Of a DNA stretch of 64,000 nt, positions 41,295 through 49,226 are shown one piece after another. The stretch's first letter is position 1. Every line of letters begins with the position of its first letter. The stretch comes from Pseudosporangium ferrugineum (GTDB lineage Bacteria > Actinomycetota > Actinomycetes > Mycobacteriales > Micromonosporaceae): NCBI RefSeq assembly GCF_003002065.1, contig NZ_PVZG01000014.1, forward strand, positions 1-64,000. Direction: 5' to 3'. The notes below the pieces were generated by a model. It had not been told where the DNA came from, ran no database searches, and worked only from the letters and a program-made list of their open reading frames with translations. Made by a program: the position numbers and the translations under genes.

Positions 41295-42172
41295 AGGATT
41301 TCGTACTGCTGCCGCTGCGTCTCTTCCTCGGCTTCACCTTCCTGTACGCCGGCCTGTCCAAGGTCCTCGACAGGGTCTATCTGGATCCGTCCGCGCCGCT
41401 CGGCGTCAAGCAGCAGATGCTGGCGGCAGCCGAGACCTCGCCGATCGGAGCCGTCGTCCGGCTCAGCGCCGAACACTCGACGTTCACGGGGCTGGCGATC
41501 GCCTTCGGTGAGGTCGCCGTCGGAGCGGCCGTCCTGGTCGGTTTCTGGACCCGGGCCGCGGCGATCGGTGGTGCCCTGCTGGCGCTCAGCTTCTTCCTCA
41601 CCACGAGCTGGGACGTCAGCCCGTACTACCTCGGTGCGGACATCTTCGTCGTCTTCGCCTGGACGCCGCTGGCCATCGCCGGGGATCAGGGCAGGTTCAC
41701 GGTAAGGAATTTCCTGCGTGCCGCCGCGCGCAGGAGGTGGCCCGAGGGAAACGCCGAACGGCGGGCAATGGTGATCGGCGGATCCGTCGCGGCGACGCTT
41801 GCCGCGGCCGGCGTCAGCGTGGGCAGTGCGGTCGCATTCGGCCGCCGGGATGCCGGAAGGACCGGCAAGGGCACGGGTACCGGGGTGGCGATCGTGCCGG
41901 TCGCCGACCTTCCCGTCGGCGAGTCCTTGAAATTCACCACTTCCGACGGCGGCCCGGCCTATCTGTTGCATCCCGCGCCCGATTCCTACCTCGCCTTCAG
42001 AGCGGCCTGCACCCATCAGGGATGCCCCGTCAGCCTGGAGGACGACGGATTCCGCTGCCCCTGCCACGGCGGAACGTTCGACCGCAACGGCCGGGTGACC
42101 GGCGGGCCACCGCCGGCACCGCTGGCCGGCATCCCGGTCCGCATCGTCGACGGCGTGATCACCACCGCCTGA
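41291..42172 (+). CDS. DoxX-Rieske fusion membrane protein
   Basis: A 293-residue two-part protein. Residues 1-145 are a DoxX-type four-helix membrane domain (LPLRLFLGFTFLYAGLSKV, GLAIAFGEVAVGAAVLVGFW). A further helix near residue 160 (AMVIGGSVAATLAAAG) precedes an extracytoplasmic Rieske domain with 2Fe-2S ligands in CTHQGCP and CPCHGGTFD. Quinol-linked electron transfer across the membrane to a secreted partner is the natural inference. It lies between the copper-monooxygenase-like gene and the AttH-like gene. Confidence 0.87.
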   Translation: MKDFVLLPLRLFLGFTFLYAGLSKVLDRVYLDPSAPLGVKQQMLAAAETSPIGAVVRLSAEHSTFTGLAIAFGEVAVGAAVLVGFWTRAAAIGGALLALSFFLTTSWDVSPYYLGADIFVVFAWTPLAIAGDQGRFTVRNFLRAAARRRWPEGNAERRAMVIGGSVAATLAAAGVSVGSAVAFGRRDAGRTGKGTGTGVAIVPVADLPVGESLKFTTSDGGPAYLLHPAPDSYLAFRAACTHQGCPVSLEDDGFRCPCHGGTFDRNGRVTGGPPPAPLAGIPVRIVDGVITTA

Positions 42173-42198
42173 CCCGGCCTGCACGTCGCGCTTTTCCA

Positions 42199-44049
42199 TC
42201 ACCATCGGAGGTTCCGTTGAAAAGAAGGACCGGTATCAAGCTGGGCGGCGCTGTCGCCCTGACCGCACTGCTCTCCGCCAACCTCGTGCCGACCGGCGCC
42301 CAGGCCGCCGGCCATCCGACCCGGGCCGAGCCGGCCACGGCCGTGAACAGAGGGATTCCGGCGATGGTCGACCCCGACGCGGACCTGGGATCCAAGCCGG
42401 CCGGACCGCAGACCCGCTGGGCCGACTCCCTCTACTTCACCAGCCAGGTGAAGGCCGGCGGTCACGATGTCGGGTTGATGGTGCAGACCATCAACGTCCC
42501 CAACGGGTTCGGACGGCTGGTGTCGTTCGCCGTCACCGACGTCACCACCGGCTGGTACAGGAACTACATGCTCGGCGTCGATGCGGAGGACTACCACTGG
42601 AGTTCCACCGGTCTGGACATCTCGGCACCCGGCCTGAAGTGGACCGGCAACGCGGAGAGAATGTCCGTGTCGCTCACCGTGCCGTGGGGGTCCCTCGACG
42701 TCACTCTCACCTCGCGGGGACCGGTCCTGCGCTACGGCGGCACCGGCGTCTTCCCCCTCCTCGGCGACACCAACTTCGAGTACGCCATGCCGGACATGCA
42801 CACGACCGGCACCCTGACCATCGACGGCAAGGCCCAGCGGGTGACCGGCCGGTCCTGGCTCGACCGCCAATGGGGGCCGACCCCGGACGACCCGAGCCTG
42901 CACTGGACCTGGATGAACCTCAACCTGCCCAACGGCGACGCCGTGGCGATCTGGGACACGCTCACCGACACGGAGGAGAACTCCTGGGCCACCGTCATGC
43001 ACCGCGACGGCTCCCACGAGGTCGTCGCGGTCGAGCCGGTCGCCAAGCGCGCGGACCAGTTCTGGACCAGCCCCACCAGCGGCCAGGTGTACCCGACCCG
43101 CTGGCGGATCAGGATCCCCGCCCTCTCGGCCGACCTCACCGTCGACATCACCGGCACCGACAACCAGGAACTGGCCCAGGGCGAGAACGGGCGCCTGGAA
43201 GCCACCGCCGCCTTCACCGGCACCTATCGGAACACCCTGGTCAGCGGTAAGAACTACGTCGAGATGATCGGCAACTGGAAGCCCTGACGAACCGGTCCGG
43301 CGCCGGGCGCCATCCCCGCCCCAGCGGCGGGGATGGCGCCTGCACCCCGCCGAGGCGACGAGCGGCTCTCTGCCCGGTTCTGGGCGAAACCCATGTGATC
43401 GGGCGCTCAGCGCCACCTGGTCCACGATGGTGACCTCACGCCGTCCGGTGGCCACGATGCCGGCCTCGCGCAGGGCGGTCAGCTCGACCACGACAGCGTT
43501 GCGCGAGGCGCCGACCAGTTCGGCGAGTTCCGCCTGGGACAGGCGGATCGCGGGCCGCCCGTCGGCACGTCGACTCTCCCGGTCGAGCTGAATCAGCGCC
43601 CGTGCCAGCCGTTCCCGCACGGACAACACGGCCATCGCCGTGCGCTGGGCATCCGAGGTGCGCAGCCGGCTCACCGTGTAGGTGGCGAAGCCCGCGGCAA
43701 ACGCGGGCCGGGTCAGGAAGCGCCGGAACTGCGGGCCGGTCAGTAGCCGGGTGACCGTGGTGGTGAGGGCGGTGACCGTGGCCGAGCGGGGTTGCAGGTC
43801 GACGGCGGCCAGGTCACCGACGACGTCGCCGGCGGCCCGTAGGGTCAGGATCGCGCGGCTGCCGTCACTCTCTGACCGGACGATCTTGACGCAACCGGCC
43901 ACGACCACGTGCACGTGCTGGGTGGTATCCCCTTGGCGCAGGAGCACATCGCGGGGCTCGAAGCGTACGAGAATTCCGGTGTGCTGCATCCGGTGCCACT
44001 CGTCCCGCGGGAGATGAGCAACCAGCCCAGACTTACCGTAGTCAAGCAT
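42199..44049 (-). CDS. Crp/Fnr-family regulator with a run-on reading frame
   Basis: The first 220 residues (44049 to about 43390) are a Crp/Fnr protein: cyclic-nucleotide-like domain (VLLRQGDTTQHVHVVVAGCVKI), and a winged HTH (IRLSQAELAELVGASRN, then LREAGIVATGRREVTIVD). The family normally stops at 220-240 residues, but this frame has no stop until 42199, giving 616 residues. The extra 390 residues are antisense to the AttH-like gene and its terminator, and look like shadow translation. Either the natural stop was lost by a small indel or mutation near 43380, or the frame is a GC-rich accident and translation ends otherwise. Confidence 0.65.
   Translation of the reverse strand: MLDYGKSGLVAHLPRDEWHRMQHTGILVRFEPRDVLLRQGDTTQHVHVVVAGCVKIVRSESDGSRAILTLRAAGDVVGDLAAVDLQPRSATVTALTTTVTRLLTGPQFRRFLTRPAFAAGFATYTVSRLRTSDAQRTAMAVLSVRERLARALIQLDRESRRADGRPAIRLSQAELAELVGASRNAVVVELTALREAGIVATGRREVTIVDQVALSARSHGFRPEPGREPLVASAGCRRHPRRWGGDGARRRTGSSGLPVADHLDVVLTADQGVPIGAGEGGGGFQAPVLALGQFLVVGAGDVDGEVGREGGDPDPPAGRVHLAAGGAGPELVRALGDRLDRDDLVGAVAVHDGGPGVLLRVGERVPDRHGVAVGQVEVHPGPVQARVVRGRPPLAVEPGPAGHPLGLAVDGQGAGRVHVRHGVLEVGVAEEGEDAGAAVAQDRSPRGESDVEGPPRHGERHGHSLRVAGPLQAGCRDVQTGGTPVVVLRIDAEHVVPVPAGGDVGDGERHQPSEPVGDVDGLHHQPDIVTAGLHLAGEVEGVGPAGLRSGRLGSQVRVGVDHRRNPSVHGRGRLGPGRMAGGLGAGRHEVGGEQCGQGDSAAQLDTGPSFQRNLRW
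42217..43287 (+). CDS. Secreted AttH/CrtC-like lipocalin-fold protein
   Basis: A 356-residue secreted protein with signal peptide (ALTALLSANLVPTGAQA) and the two-lipocalin architecture of AttH and hydroxyneurosporene synthase CrtC. The conserved GRSWLDRQWGP and HWTWMNLNLPNGD motifs are present. Members act as hydratases or bind hydrophobic ligands; the substrate here is unknown. The start is TTG 42217, supported by GGAGG six bases upstream. It completes a three-gene secreted redox operon, followed by a strong hairpin. Confidence 0.82.
   Translation: MKRRTGIKLGGAVALTALLSANLVPTGAQAAGHPTRAEPATAVNRGIPAMVDPDADLGSKPAGPQTRWADSLYFTSQVKAGGHDVGLMVQTINVPNGFGRLVSFAVTDVTTGWYRNYMLGVDAEDYHWSSTGLDISAPGLKWTGNAERMSVSLTVPWGSLDVTLTSRGPVLRYGGTGVFPLLGDTNFEYAMPDMHTTGTLTIDGKAQRVTGRSWLDRQWGPTPDDPSLHWTWMNLNLPNGDAVAIWDTLTDTEENSWATVMHRDGSHEVVAVEPVAKRADQFWTSPTSGQVYPTRWRIRIPALSADLTVDITGTDNQELAQGENGRLEATAAFTGTYRNTLVSGKNYVEMIGNWKP
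43306..43340 (+). terminator. Perfect 15-bp hairpin after the redox operon
   Basis: GGCGCCATCCCCGCC and its exact complement GGCGGGGATGGCGCC flank a 5-base loop, 18 bases after the stop at 43287. There is no T-run. It lies inside the run-on part of the convergent Crp reading frame. Confidence 0.8.
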
Positions 44050-44189
44050 GCACTGAATGTATCGACAGCGACCACAGTACGCGGGCTACCAAGTTGGCAG
44101 CACTACCAGTTATGGCCGCGTCCGCCTCGTCACCATTCGTCATGCCCCGGCAATGGCGATGCCGGGACAGCGCGTCGGAGGCGACAGGG

Positions 44190-44945
44190 TCAGCGACGGG
44201 CGCACGCCGCCAGAAGGAGTTCGGAGACCAGTTCGACATCGCCCGATTCGATGTCTCCGCCGCCGGCGGAGTGGATCCGGCGGAGCGCCTGATCGCGACG
44301 GCGCACCAACCAGAGATCCACGTGAAGCGCGATGTCGTCAGCAATCGACAGATCAACGCAGCTGATCTGGTCGAGCGCTACAGGTCGGGTGGCCTCATCG
44401 ATGGTCAGGCGAATGATGTCGAGCAGGTCAGTCCCCTGCTTGTCGAGCGAGCGGTTCATCACCGCCTGAAGCTTCATAGCCACCAACGGCCCCGGCTCCG
44501 CCACGGGCGTGGTGACTTCGAAGCGCTCACCGCTTGCTCGGAGGATCTCGAGCGTGATGTCGGTGGCCGTGTCATTGGCCCACGCGTGAGCTGAGGCGTG
44601 CAAACGGTCACCGGGATCGTCGCTGGGCATGTCGAGTTCGACTTGACGTACCTCGAGGACGTCAACCTTCACCGGGCCGTACGGGGTGGTGAGGAGGACT
44701 GCTGCGGGCTGAATCGGCTCGGCGCCGTCGGCAGCACGCAGTACCTCAAGGTGAGGCACCTCGCCGAGCAGCCGGTCGACCACATCGAGGTCAACGGTGG
44801 CGCGGTACGGATTCGACAGCCGGGACAAGACGGCGACGCCTCCGACCACCACTGGGGGTTGACCGATCAGGGCCCGGACCTCGATCACTCCTTGCACGAG
44901 GGTGATCATCGCCTCGCCGATGAAGGTAACGCGCTTACCAGACAC
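44190..44945 (-). CDS. AbiEii-type nucleotidyltransferase toxin
   Basis: A protein of about 251 residues. The nucleotidyltransferase signature is VVGGVAVLSRL with RATVDLDVVDRL (GG...R-x-T-x-D-x-D), and a downstream KLQAVMNRSLDKQGTDLLDI segment matches the Lys/Asp motif of AbiEii/DUF1814 proteins. AbiEii toxins add nucleotides to tRNAs or other targets. GTG 44945 overlaps the upstream antitoxin stop by 11 bases; ATG 44909 is an alternative start. It is visibly less GC-rich than flanking genes, which suggests transfer. Confidence 0.82.
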   Translation of the reverse strand: MSGKRVTFIGEAMITLVQGVIEVRALIGQPPVVVGGVAVLSRLSNPYRATVDLDVVDRLLGEVPHLEVLRAADGAEPIQPAAVLLTTPYGPVKVDVLEVRQVELDMPSDDPGDRLHASAHAWANDTATDITLEILRASGERFEVTTPVAEPGPLVAMKLQAVMNRSLDKQGTDLLDIIRLTIDEATRPVALDQISCVDLSIADDIALHVDLWLVRRRDQALRRIHSAGGGDIESGDVELVSELLLAACARR

Positions 44946-45960
44946 GGCTCCACCGTTCGTCGGGCGTCCAGGCGTCCAGAATCTCCCGGCCGCGGCCGAC
45001 ATCCTGCGCGAGATCGAGCGCGACGAACAGAGGGTGCGCCAGCGGCCACTCCATCGGGTTCGTGTCGAGGTCGATACGACGCTGCACAACAGCGGGCACC
45101 GGGGCGATCCTGACGGCTGCTCGAGCTTGTGAAGGTCTACCGGCAGCGCCGAGCAGCGTCGTGGCGCGATGCCGAACCGCCTGATCGGGAACATAGAAGT
45201 CGAGTACCTGCCCCGACCGGAACGCCAGCGGCGCACCGTATGCGGCCGCGGCAGCCGAGTCGGTGAGCGCCCAGCCTTGTTCCTGCTCAATATCCACCAG
45301 GCCGAGACGCAGAGCCTGAGTCATGGGCTCTTCACCGGGCGAGGGCAACTGAGCAAGGTACGTGCGCGGAGTCGCCCAGCGATCGGCAACAAGCCAGAAC
45401 AAGCGAGAATCCGTAACCGCGTTCTTGGCGTCCACCAGCTCCTCGCGGCGAAGCAGGGAGAGGACTTCGGAGACCGTGCTGGCCGAACGCCCAAGTTGAC
45501 GCGCCAGCTCACGCACCGCCGTCCCACGCATGGGCTGCATCAGGACGGCGGAAGCCACCTCCAGCCCCGCCTTTCCGCTCAGCGCGCTCGTTCGCTGAGA
45601 CCGCTCCTGGAGTGGCTCCACCTCGGCATCGATCACGACGCCACGAGTACGCAGAGCTAGCCGACCGCGCAGGTCGTAATAGCCGGCCCGGCGCGTGGTC
45701 AGGATCCTGCGAGCCGTCTCGGTCACCCGGTCGGCGACGATGAGCAACGTGCCGGCCGACGGTGCGTGCCTCCGGAGTGCCTCCTCCGCGACGGAGTCAG
45801 TCACCAGAGCACGTCTCTTCAAGTGAAGTGCCAAGCGCACCCCGTTGGCGTCAAGCACCAGGTCGACACCGAGATCGGGCATACCTGTGGGCCCATCAGC
45901 GTCGATCCCCAACTGGGCGAACGCGTCGATGACGAGCGCCTCGGTATCCATCTGTGCCAT
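44935..45960 (-). CDS. AbiEi-like antitoxin / transcriptional regulator
   Basis: A 341-residue protein with a middle winged-HTH (AVRELARQLGRSASTVSEVLSLLRRE, residues about 150-175) and a C-terminal domain ending in LDAWTPDERWSRVW. The position directly upstream of an AbiEii gene and a large palindrome at its promoter fit a type IV AbiEi antitoxin that represses its own operon. The N-terminal part (LVLDANGVRLALHLKRR) looks like a restriction-nuclease-like or DNA-binding module, unlike short AbiEi proteins, so an alternative is a stand-alone regulator. ATG 45960 lies 11 bases from the palindrome. Confidence 0.72.
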   Translation of the reverse strand: MAQMDTEALVIDAFAQLGIDADGPTGMPDLGVDLVLDANGVRLALHLKRRALVTDSVAEEALRRHAPSAGTLLIVADRVTETARRILTTRRAGYYDLRGRLALRTRGVVIDAEVEPLQERSQRTSALSGKAGLEVASAVLMQPMRGTAVRELARQLGRSASTVSEVLSLLRREELVDAKNAVTDSRLFWLVADRWATPRTYLAQLPSPGEEPMTQALRLGLVDIEQEQGWALTDSAAAAAYGAPLAFRSGQVLDFYVPDQAVRHRATTLLGAAGRPSQARAAVRIAPVPAVVQRRIDLDTNPMEWPLAHPLFVALDLAQDVGRGREILDAWTPDERWSRVW

Positions 45961-45970
45961 CCTCCACCCC

Positions 45971-46004
45971 TGTTCGGTGTTCGGTCAATACCGAACACCG
46001 AACA
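45971..46004 (-). promoter_or_regulatory. 34-bp perfect palindromic operator upstream of the AbiE-like pair
   Basis: TGTTCGGTGTTCGGT and its exact reverse complement ACCGAACACCGAACA are separated by CAAT. Each arm holds two GTTCGGT half-sites, so four half-sites are arranged as two head-to-head pairs. The site lies immediately upstream of the antitoxin start at 45960. Autorepression by the HTH protein is inferred. Confidence 0.82.
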
Positions 46005-46161
46005 GTGTGCGCCGGCCGGGCGTCGGTCAACTGGGTTCGCCGTGAGCGCCCCACCAGTCGATCCGCTATGACCGAGGCTGTCGATGAGAACCGATAACCG
46101 GTGAAACCAGGGATGGTACGACAAAAAGGGGCCACCGAAATGACCCCTGACCTGGGAAAAG

Positions 46162-46234
46162 CTCCCCCGATTGGACTCGAACCAATAACCTGCCGGTTAA
46201 CAGCCGGCTGCTCTGCCAATTGAGCTACAGGGGA
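46162..46234 (-). tRNA. tRNA-Asn (GTT)
   Basis: The minus strand folds as a full cloverleaf: acceptor TCCCCTG/CGGGGGA (one G-T pair), D arm GCTC/GAGC, anticodon arm GCCGG-CTGTTAA-CCGGC with anticodon GTT, T arm ATTGG-TTCGAGT-CCAAT, discriminator G. CCA is not encoded. The 3' end faces the AbiE-like pair. Confidence 0.95.
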
Positions 46235-46441
46235 TTGCTGCGCCCCGACCTCCCGCTTCGCGAGCTGTCATGGCGACCGGAGAAACAATACAACATCCGA
46301 GGGCTACGCCGCCGGGAGGGGTGGGCGACACTCCCGGCGGGGGCTCTACCGGGAGGAAACGTGGGCGGGGGGAATGACTGAGCGGCAGGATGGGTATGCA
46401 GCGATCAGACGCACGCGCGTCACCGAACGGAAGGAGCCGCC

Positions 46442-46744
46442 ATGCGCGGAAAGCTCATGTTCATCACGGGTCTCGCGGCGGGCTTCGTCCTGGGCAGCCG
46501 GGCCGGCCGGGAGAAGTACGAAGAGATCACGGCCAACGCCAAGAAGGTGTGGGAGCACCCGACGGTCCAGGAGGCCGCCGGCGTCGCCCAGGCGCAGGCC
46601 AACAAGCTTTATACCGAGGGTAAGGACAAGCTGAACCAGTCCAAGATCGGTGAGAAGCTGCACTCCGCCAGCACCTCGTCGTCGAGCACCGGCGACCTGT
46701 CGACCTCCAGCGCGAGCTCGAACAGCACCGGCACCACTTACTGA
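46442..46744 (+). CDS. YtxH-like small protein
   Basis: A 100-residue protein. The N-terminal segment GKLMFITGLAAGFVLGSRAGREKYEEI matches YtxH/GvpP-like proteins, with a short membrane helix followed by a basic turn. A helical middle part and a Ser/Thr-rich tail from about residue 75 follow. AAGGAGCCGCC precedes ATG 46442. Function unknown; relatives are envelope-associated stress proteins. Confidence 0.82.
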   Translation: MRGKLMFITGLAAGFVLGSRAGREKYEEITANAKKVWEHPTVQEAAGVAQAQANKLYTEGKDKLNQSKIGEKLHSASTSSSSTGDLSTSSASSNSTGTTY

Positions 46745-46849
46745 ACTTTTTTCAACGTGGCGAGGCCGGCAGTTCCCGCCGCTGGTCGGCGGCGCGGCAC
46801 CGTCGGGCTCGATGTCAGGTTGAAAATGGTTCATTGAGGTACGCCGCAC

Positions 46850-46887
46850 CGCAGAGAGCCCGGCCCATCGGGGCCGGGCTCTCTGCG
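46850..46887. terminator. 16-bp bidirectional hairpin between convergent genes
   Basis: CGCAGAGAGCCCGGCC and its exact complement flank a 6-base loop between the YtxH-like gene (+) and the sugar isomerase gene (-), 8 bases from the latter's stop. It can end transcription from both sides. Confidence 0.85.
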
Positions 46888-46895
46888 TGGGGTGG

Positions 46896-47903
46896 TCAGG
46901 AGGACGACGAGAAGGCGGCGTCGAACGCCGCGGACGGCGCGTCGAACGCCAGCCGGCGGACGAACTGCAGCGCCTCGGGGGCGCCGACCAGGCGGTCCAT
47001 GCCGGCGTCCTCCCACTCGACGGAGAGCGGGCCGTCGTAGCCGATCGCGTTCAGCGCGCGGAAGCAGTCCTCCCACGGCACGTCGCCGTGCCCGGTCGAG
47101 ACGAAGTCCCAGCCCCGGCGCAGGTCGGCCCAGGGCAGGTGGGACGCCATCCGGCCGCGGCGGCCGTCGCCCGTACGGACCTTCGCGTCCTTGCAGTCGA
47201 CGTGGTAGATCCGGTCCTGGAACTCGAGGATGAAGTTGACCGGGTCCAGGTCCTGCCAGACGAAGTGGGACGGGTCCCAGTTCAGCCCGAACGCCGGGCG
47301 GTGGCCGATCGCGTCGAGGGTGCGGCGGGTGGTCCAGTAGTCGTACGCGATCTCACTGGGGTGGACCTCGTGCGCGAAGCGCACCCCGACCTCGTCGAAG
47401 ACGTCCAGGATGGGGTTCCAGCGGTCGGCGAAGTCCTGGTAGCCGCGCTCGATCATGGCCGGCGGCACCGGCGGGAACATGGCCACGGTGTGCCAGATCG
47501 ACGAGCCGGTGAAGCCGACCACCGTCTTCACCCCGAGCTTGGCGGCGGCCCGGGCGGTGTCCTTCATCCGCTCCGCGGCCCTGTCGCGTACGCCGGCGGG
47601 GTCGCCGTCGCCCCAGATCGCCGCCGGGAGGATGTCCTGGTGGCGCTCGTCGATCGGGTGGTCGCAGACCGCCTGGCCGACGAGGTGGTTGGAGATCGCG
47701 AACACCCGCAGGTTGTGCTTGGCGAGCTGCTCGCGCTTGCGGTCGACGTAGTCGTCCTCGGCGAGCGCCCGGTCCACCTCGAAGTGGTCGCCCCAGCAGG
47801 CGATCTCGAGGCCGTCGTAGCCCCATTCGGCGGCGAGCCGGCAGACCTCCTCGAACGGCAGGTCGGCCCACTGGCCGGTGAAGAGCGTGATGGGTCGCGC
47901 CAT
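46896..47903 (-). CDS. Sugar phosphate isomerase/epimerase (AP-endonuclease-2 TIM barrel)
   Basis: A 335-residue TIM-barrel protein of the IolE/hydroxypyruvate-isomerase type: WGYDGLEIACWGDHFE, HEVHPSEIAYDYW, FGLNWDPSHFVWQ, YHVDCKDAKV and LSVEWEDAGMDR. Glu, Asp and His positions match the divalent-metal site of this fold. It likely interconverts a keto or inosose-type sugar. ATG 47903 follows AGGGAGA. It is the last gene of the minus-strand carbohydrate region. Confidence 0.88.
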   Translation of the reverse strand: MARPITLFTGQWADLPFEEVCRLAAEWGYDGLEIACWGDHFEVDRALAEDDYVDRKREQLAKHNLRVFAISNHLVGQAVCDHPIDERHQDILPAAIWGDGDPAGVRDRAAERMKDTARAAAKLGVKTVVGFTGSSIWHTVAMFPPVPPAMIERGYQDFADRWNPILDVFDEVGVRFAHEVHPSEIAYDYWTTRRTLDAIGHRPAFGLNWDPSHFVWQDLDPVNFILEFQDRIYHVDCKDAKVRTGDGRRGRMASHLPWADLRRGWDFVSTGHGDVPWEDCFRALNAIGYDGPLSVEWEDAGMDRLVGAPEALQFVRRLAFDAPSAAFDAAFSSSS

Positions 47904-48080
47904 GTCAATCTCCCTGTTCGCAAGCGTGACGAAGAGGGTTCCCGGGGCCGGCGCGAGGGTGACCGGCGGCGGCACACCGCGAAGGTCAGGGCTGTCGGGT
48001 TCCGCGCCGGGTCTGCGCCTCCCGGCGGGCCCGCCCGTACCGGGGGGTGCCAGGTCAAACTCTAGGTGGGCGGGCGCGTC

Positions 48081-49151
48081 TCAACAAGAGAGGCGGGCGT
48101 CCTGCGGGGGTGACAGGCCCAGCTCCGCGAGCTCCACCGTGCCGGCGCCCTCGACGTCGAGGTATTCGGTCCCGGGCACGGCCCCGGACATCAGGTGCCG
48201 CAGCGCCGCCCGCGAGACCTCGGTGGTCGCCGTCAGCGGCGCGGGCGGTTCGGACTGCCACGGTACGGGACAGAGCACGCGCCACGGCCCCGGCGGGTAT
48301 TCCCGGAGCGCCTGGGCGAGGTCGGGCACGTACCCGCCGTCGGGGGTCGTCACGGGGCGGGGGTTGCCCTCGGAGACGTACCCGCGCAGGGCGCCGGTGG
48401 CGGCCACCGGATCCGCGGCCTGCAGCGCGGCGGCGAGCCGGGCCTGGATCACCGAGATGCCCGCGCCGCCGAGCCGGTCGAGGTAGGCCGCCGGGTCCTC
48501 CCAGGTGCACGCCAGGTGGGCGAGGTCCAGGCAGACGCCGAGGCGCTCCTTGTCGAGCCGGGCGAAGGCGGCAGCGACCGAGGCGGAACCGTCGAGCACG
48601 GCGCCGGGCTCCGGCCGGAAGCCGACGCGTACGGCGCGGCCGGTCTGCCAGGCCACCTCGGCGAGCCCACCGGAGAGCCGGCCCAGGATGCGCGAGCACT
48701 CCTTGCGCTTGGGATCGTCCCAGCCGTCGCGGCGGCCGATGCCGATCGTGCTGACCGCGCCGCGGACCGCGTCGTCGGGCAACAGGTCGACCAGGATGCG
48801 CGCCAGGTCCAGGGTGTACTCGAGCCGGGCCGGGCTGCTCCAGTCGGGGGCTTCGGGGCCCTCGTCGCCGCCCTCCGCGTAGGGCACTCCGCTCAACGTG
48901 ACGACCTCGAGCCCGCGGGCGTCGAGTTCGGCGCGAAGCCGGGTTCGGGAGCGCCCGTCGATCGCGAGGGCGGCGGCGAGGGTGGGCGGGAGCCAGAGGC
49001 TCACCCCGAGGGTGTCCACGTCCTGGCCGGCCCGGACCGCGGCGGCGTACGCGTCGAGCTGCTCGACGACGGCCGGGAGATCCCGGGCAGGCCGCAGGTC
49101 GGTGCCGTGGCTCAGGTGGACGACCCGGCCCGAGTGGTGGCGCAGACGCAT
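48081..49151 (-). CDS. EboE-like xylose-isomerase-type TIM barrel protein
   Basis: A 356-residue protein that begins MRLRHHSGRVVHLSHGTDLRPA, as in EboE-type 'metabolite traffic' proteins, and has TIM-barrel elements RVGFRPEPGAVLDG and LGVCLDLAHLACTWEDP. EboE belongs to a conserved set thought to aid export of a precursor to the periplasm in cyanobacteria and others, but no other Ebo genes are seen here. Its place beside a sugar isomerase and a Gfo/Idh dehydrogenase suggests a carbohydrate role instead. Confidence 0.6.
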   Translation of the reverse strand: MRLRHHSGRVVHLSHGTDLRPARDLPAVVEQLDAYAAAVRAGQDVDTLGVSLWLPPTLAAALAIDGRSRTRLRAELDARGLEVVTLSGVPYAEGGDEGPEAPDWSSPARLEYTLDLARILVDLLPDDAVRGAVSTIGIGRRDGWDDPKRKECSRILGRLSGGLAEVAWQTGRAVRVGFRPEPGAVLDGSASVAAAFARLDKERLGVCLDLAHLACTWEDPAAYLDRLGGAGISVIQARLAAALQAADPVAATGALRGYVSEGNPRPVTTPDGGYVPDLAQALREYPPGPWRVLCPVPWQSEPPAPLTATTEVSRAALRHLMSGAVPGTEYLDVEGAGTVELAELGLSPPQDARLSC

Positions 49152-49211
49152 CAGAATCCCTCCTGGAGCGAGGCGTCACCGGTGCATTCGCACGTGCATC
49201 GGTTCGTGCGC

Positions 49212-49226
49212 GGTCCAGTATGGACC
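49212..49226 (-). promoter_or_regulatory. Palindrome upstream of the EboE-like gene
   Basis: GGTCCA-GTA-TGGACC is a perfect 6-bp inverted repeat with a 3-base centre, about 60 bases upstream of the start at 49151. The size and position suit a repressor operator; the cognate regulator is unknown. Confidence 0.45.
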
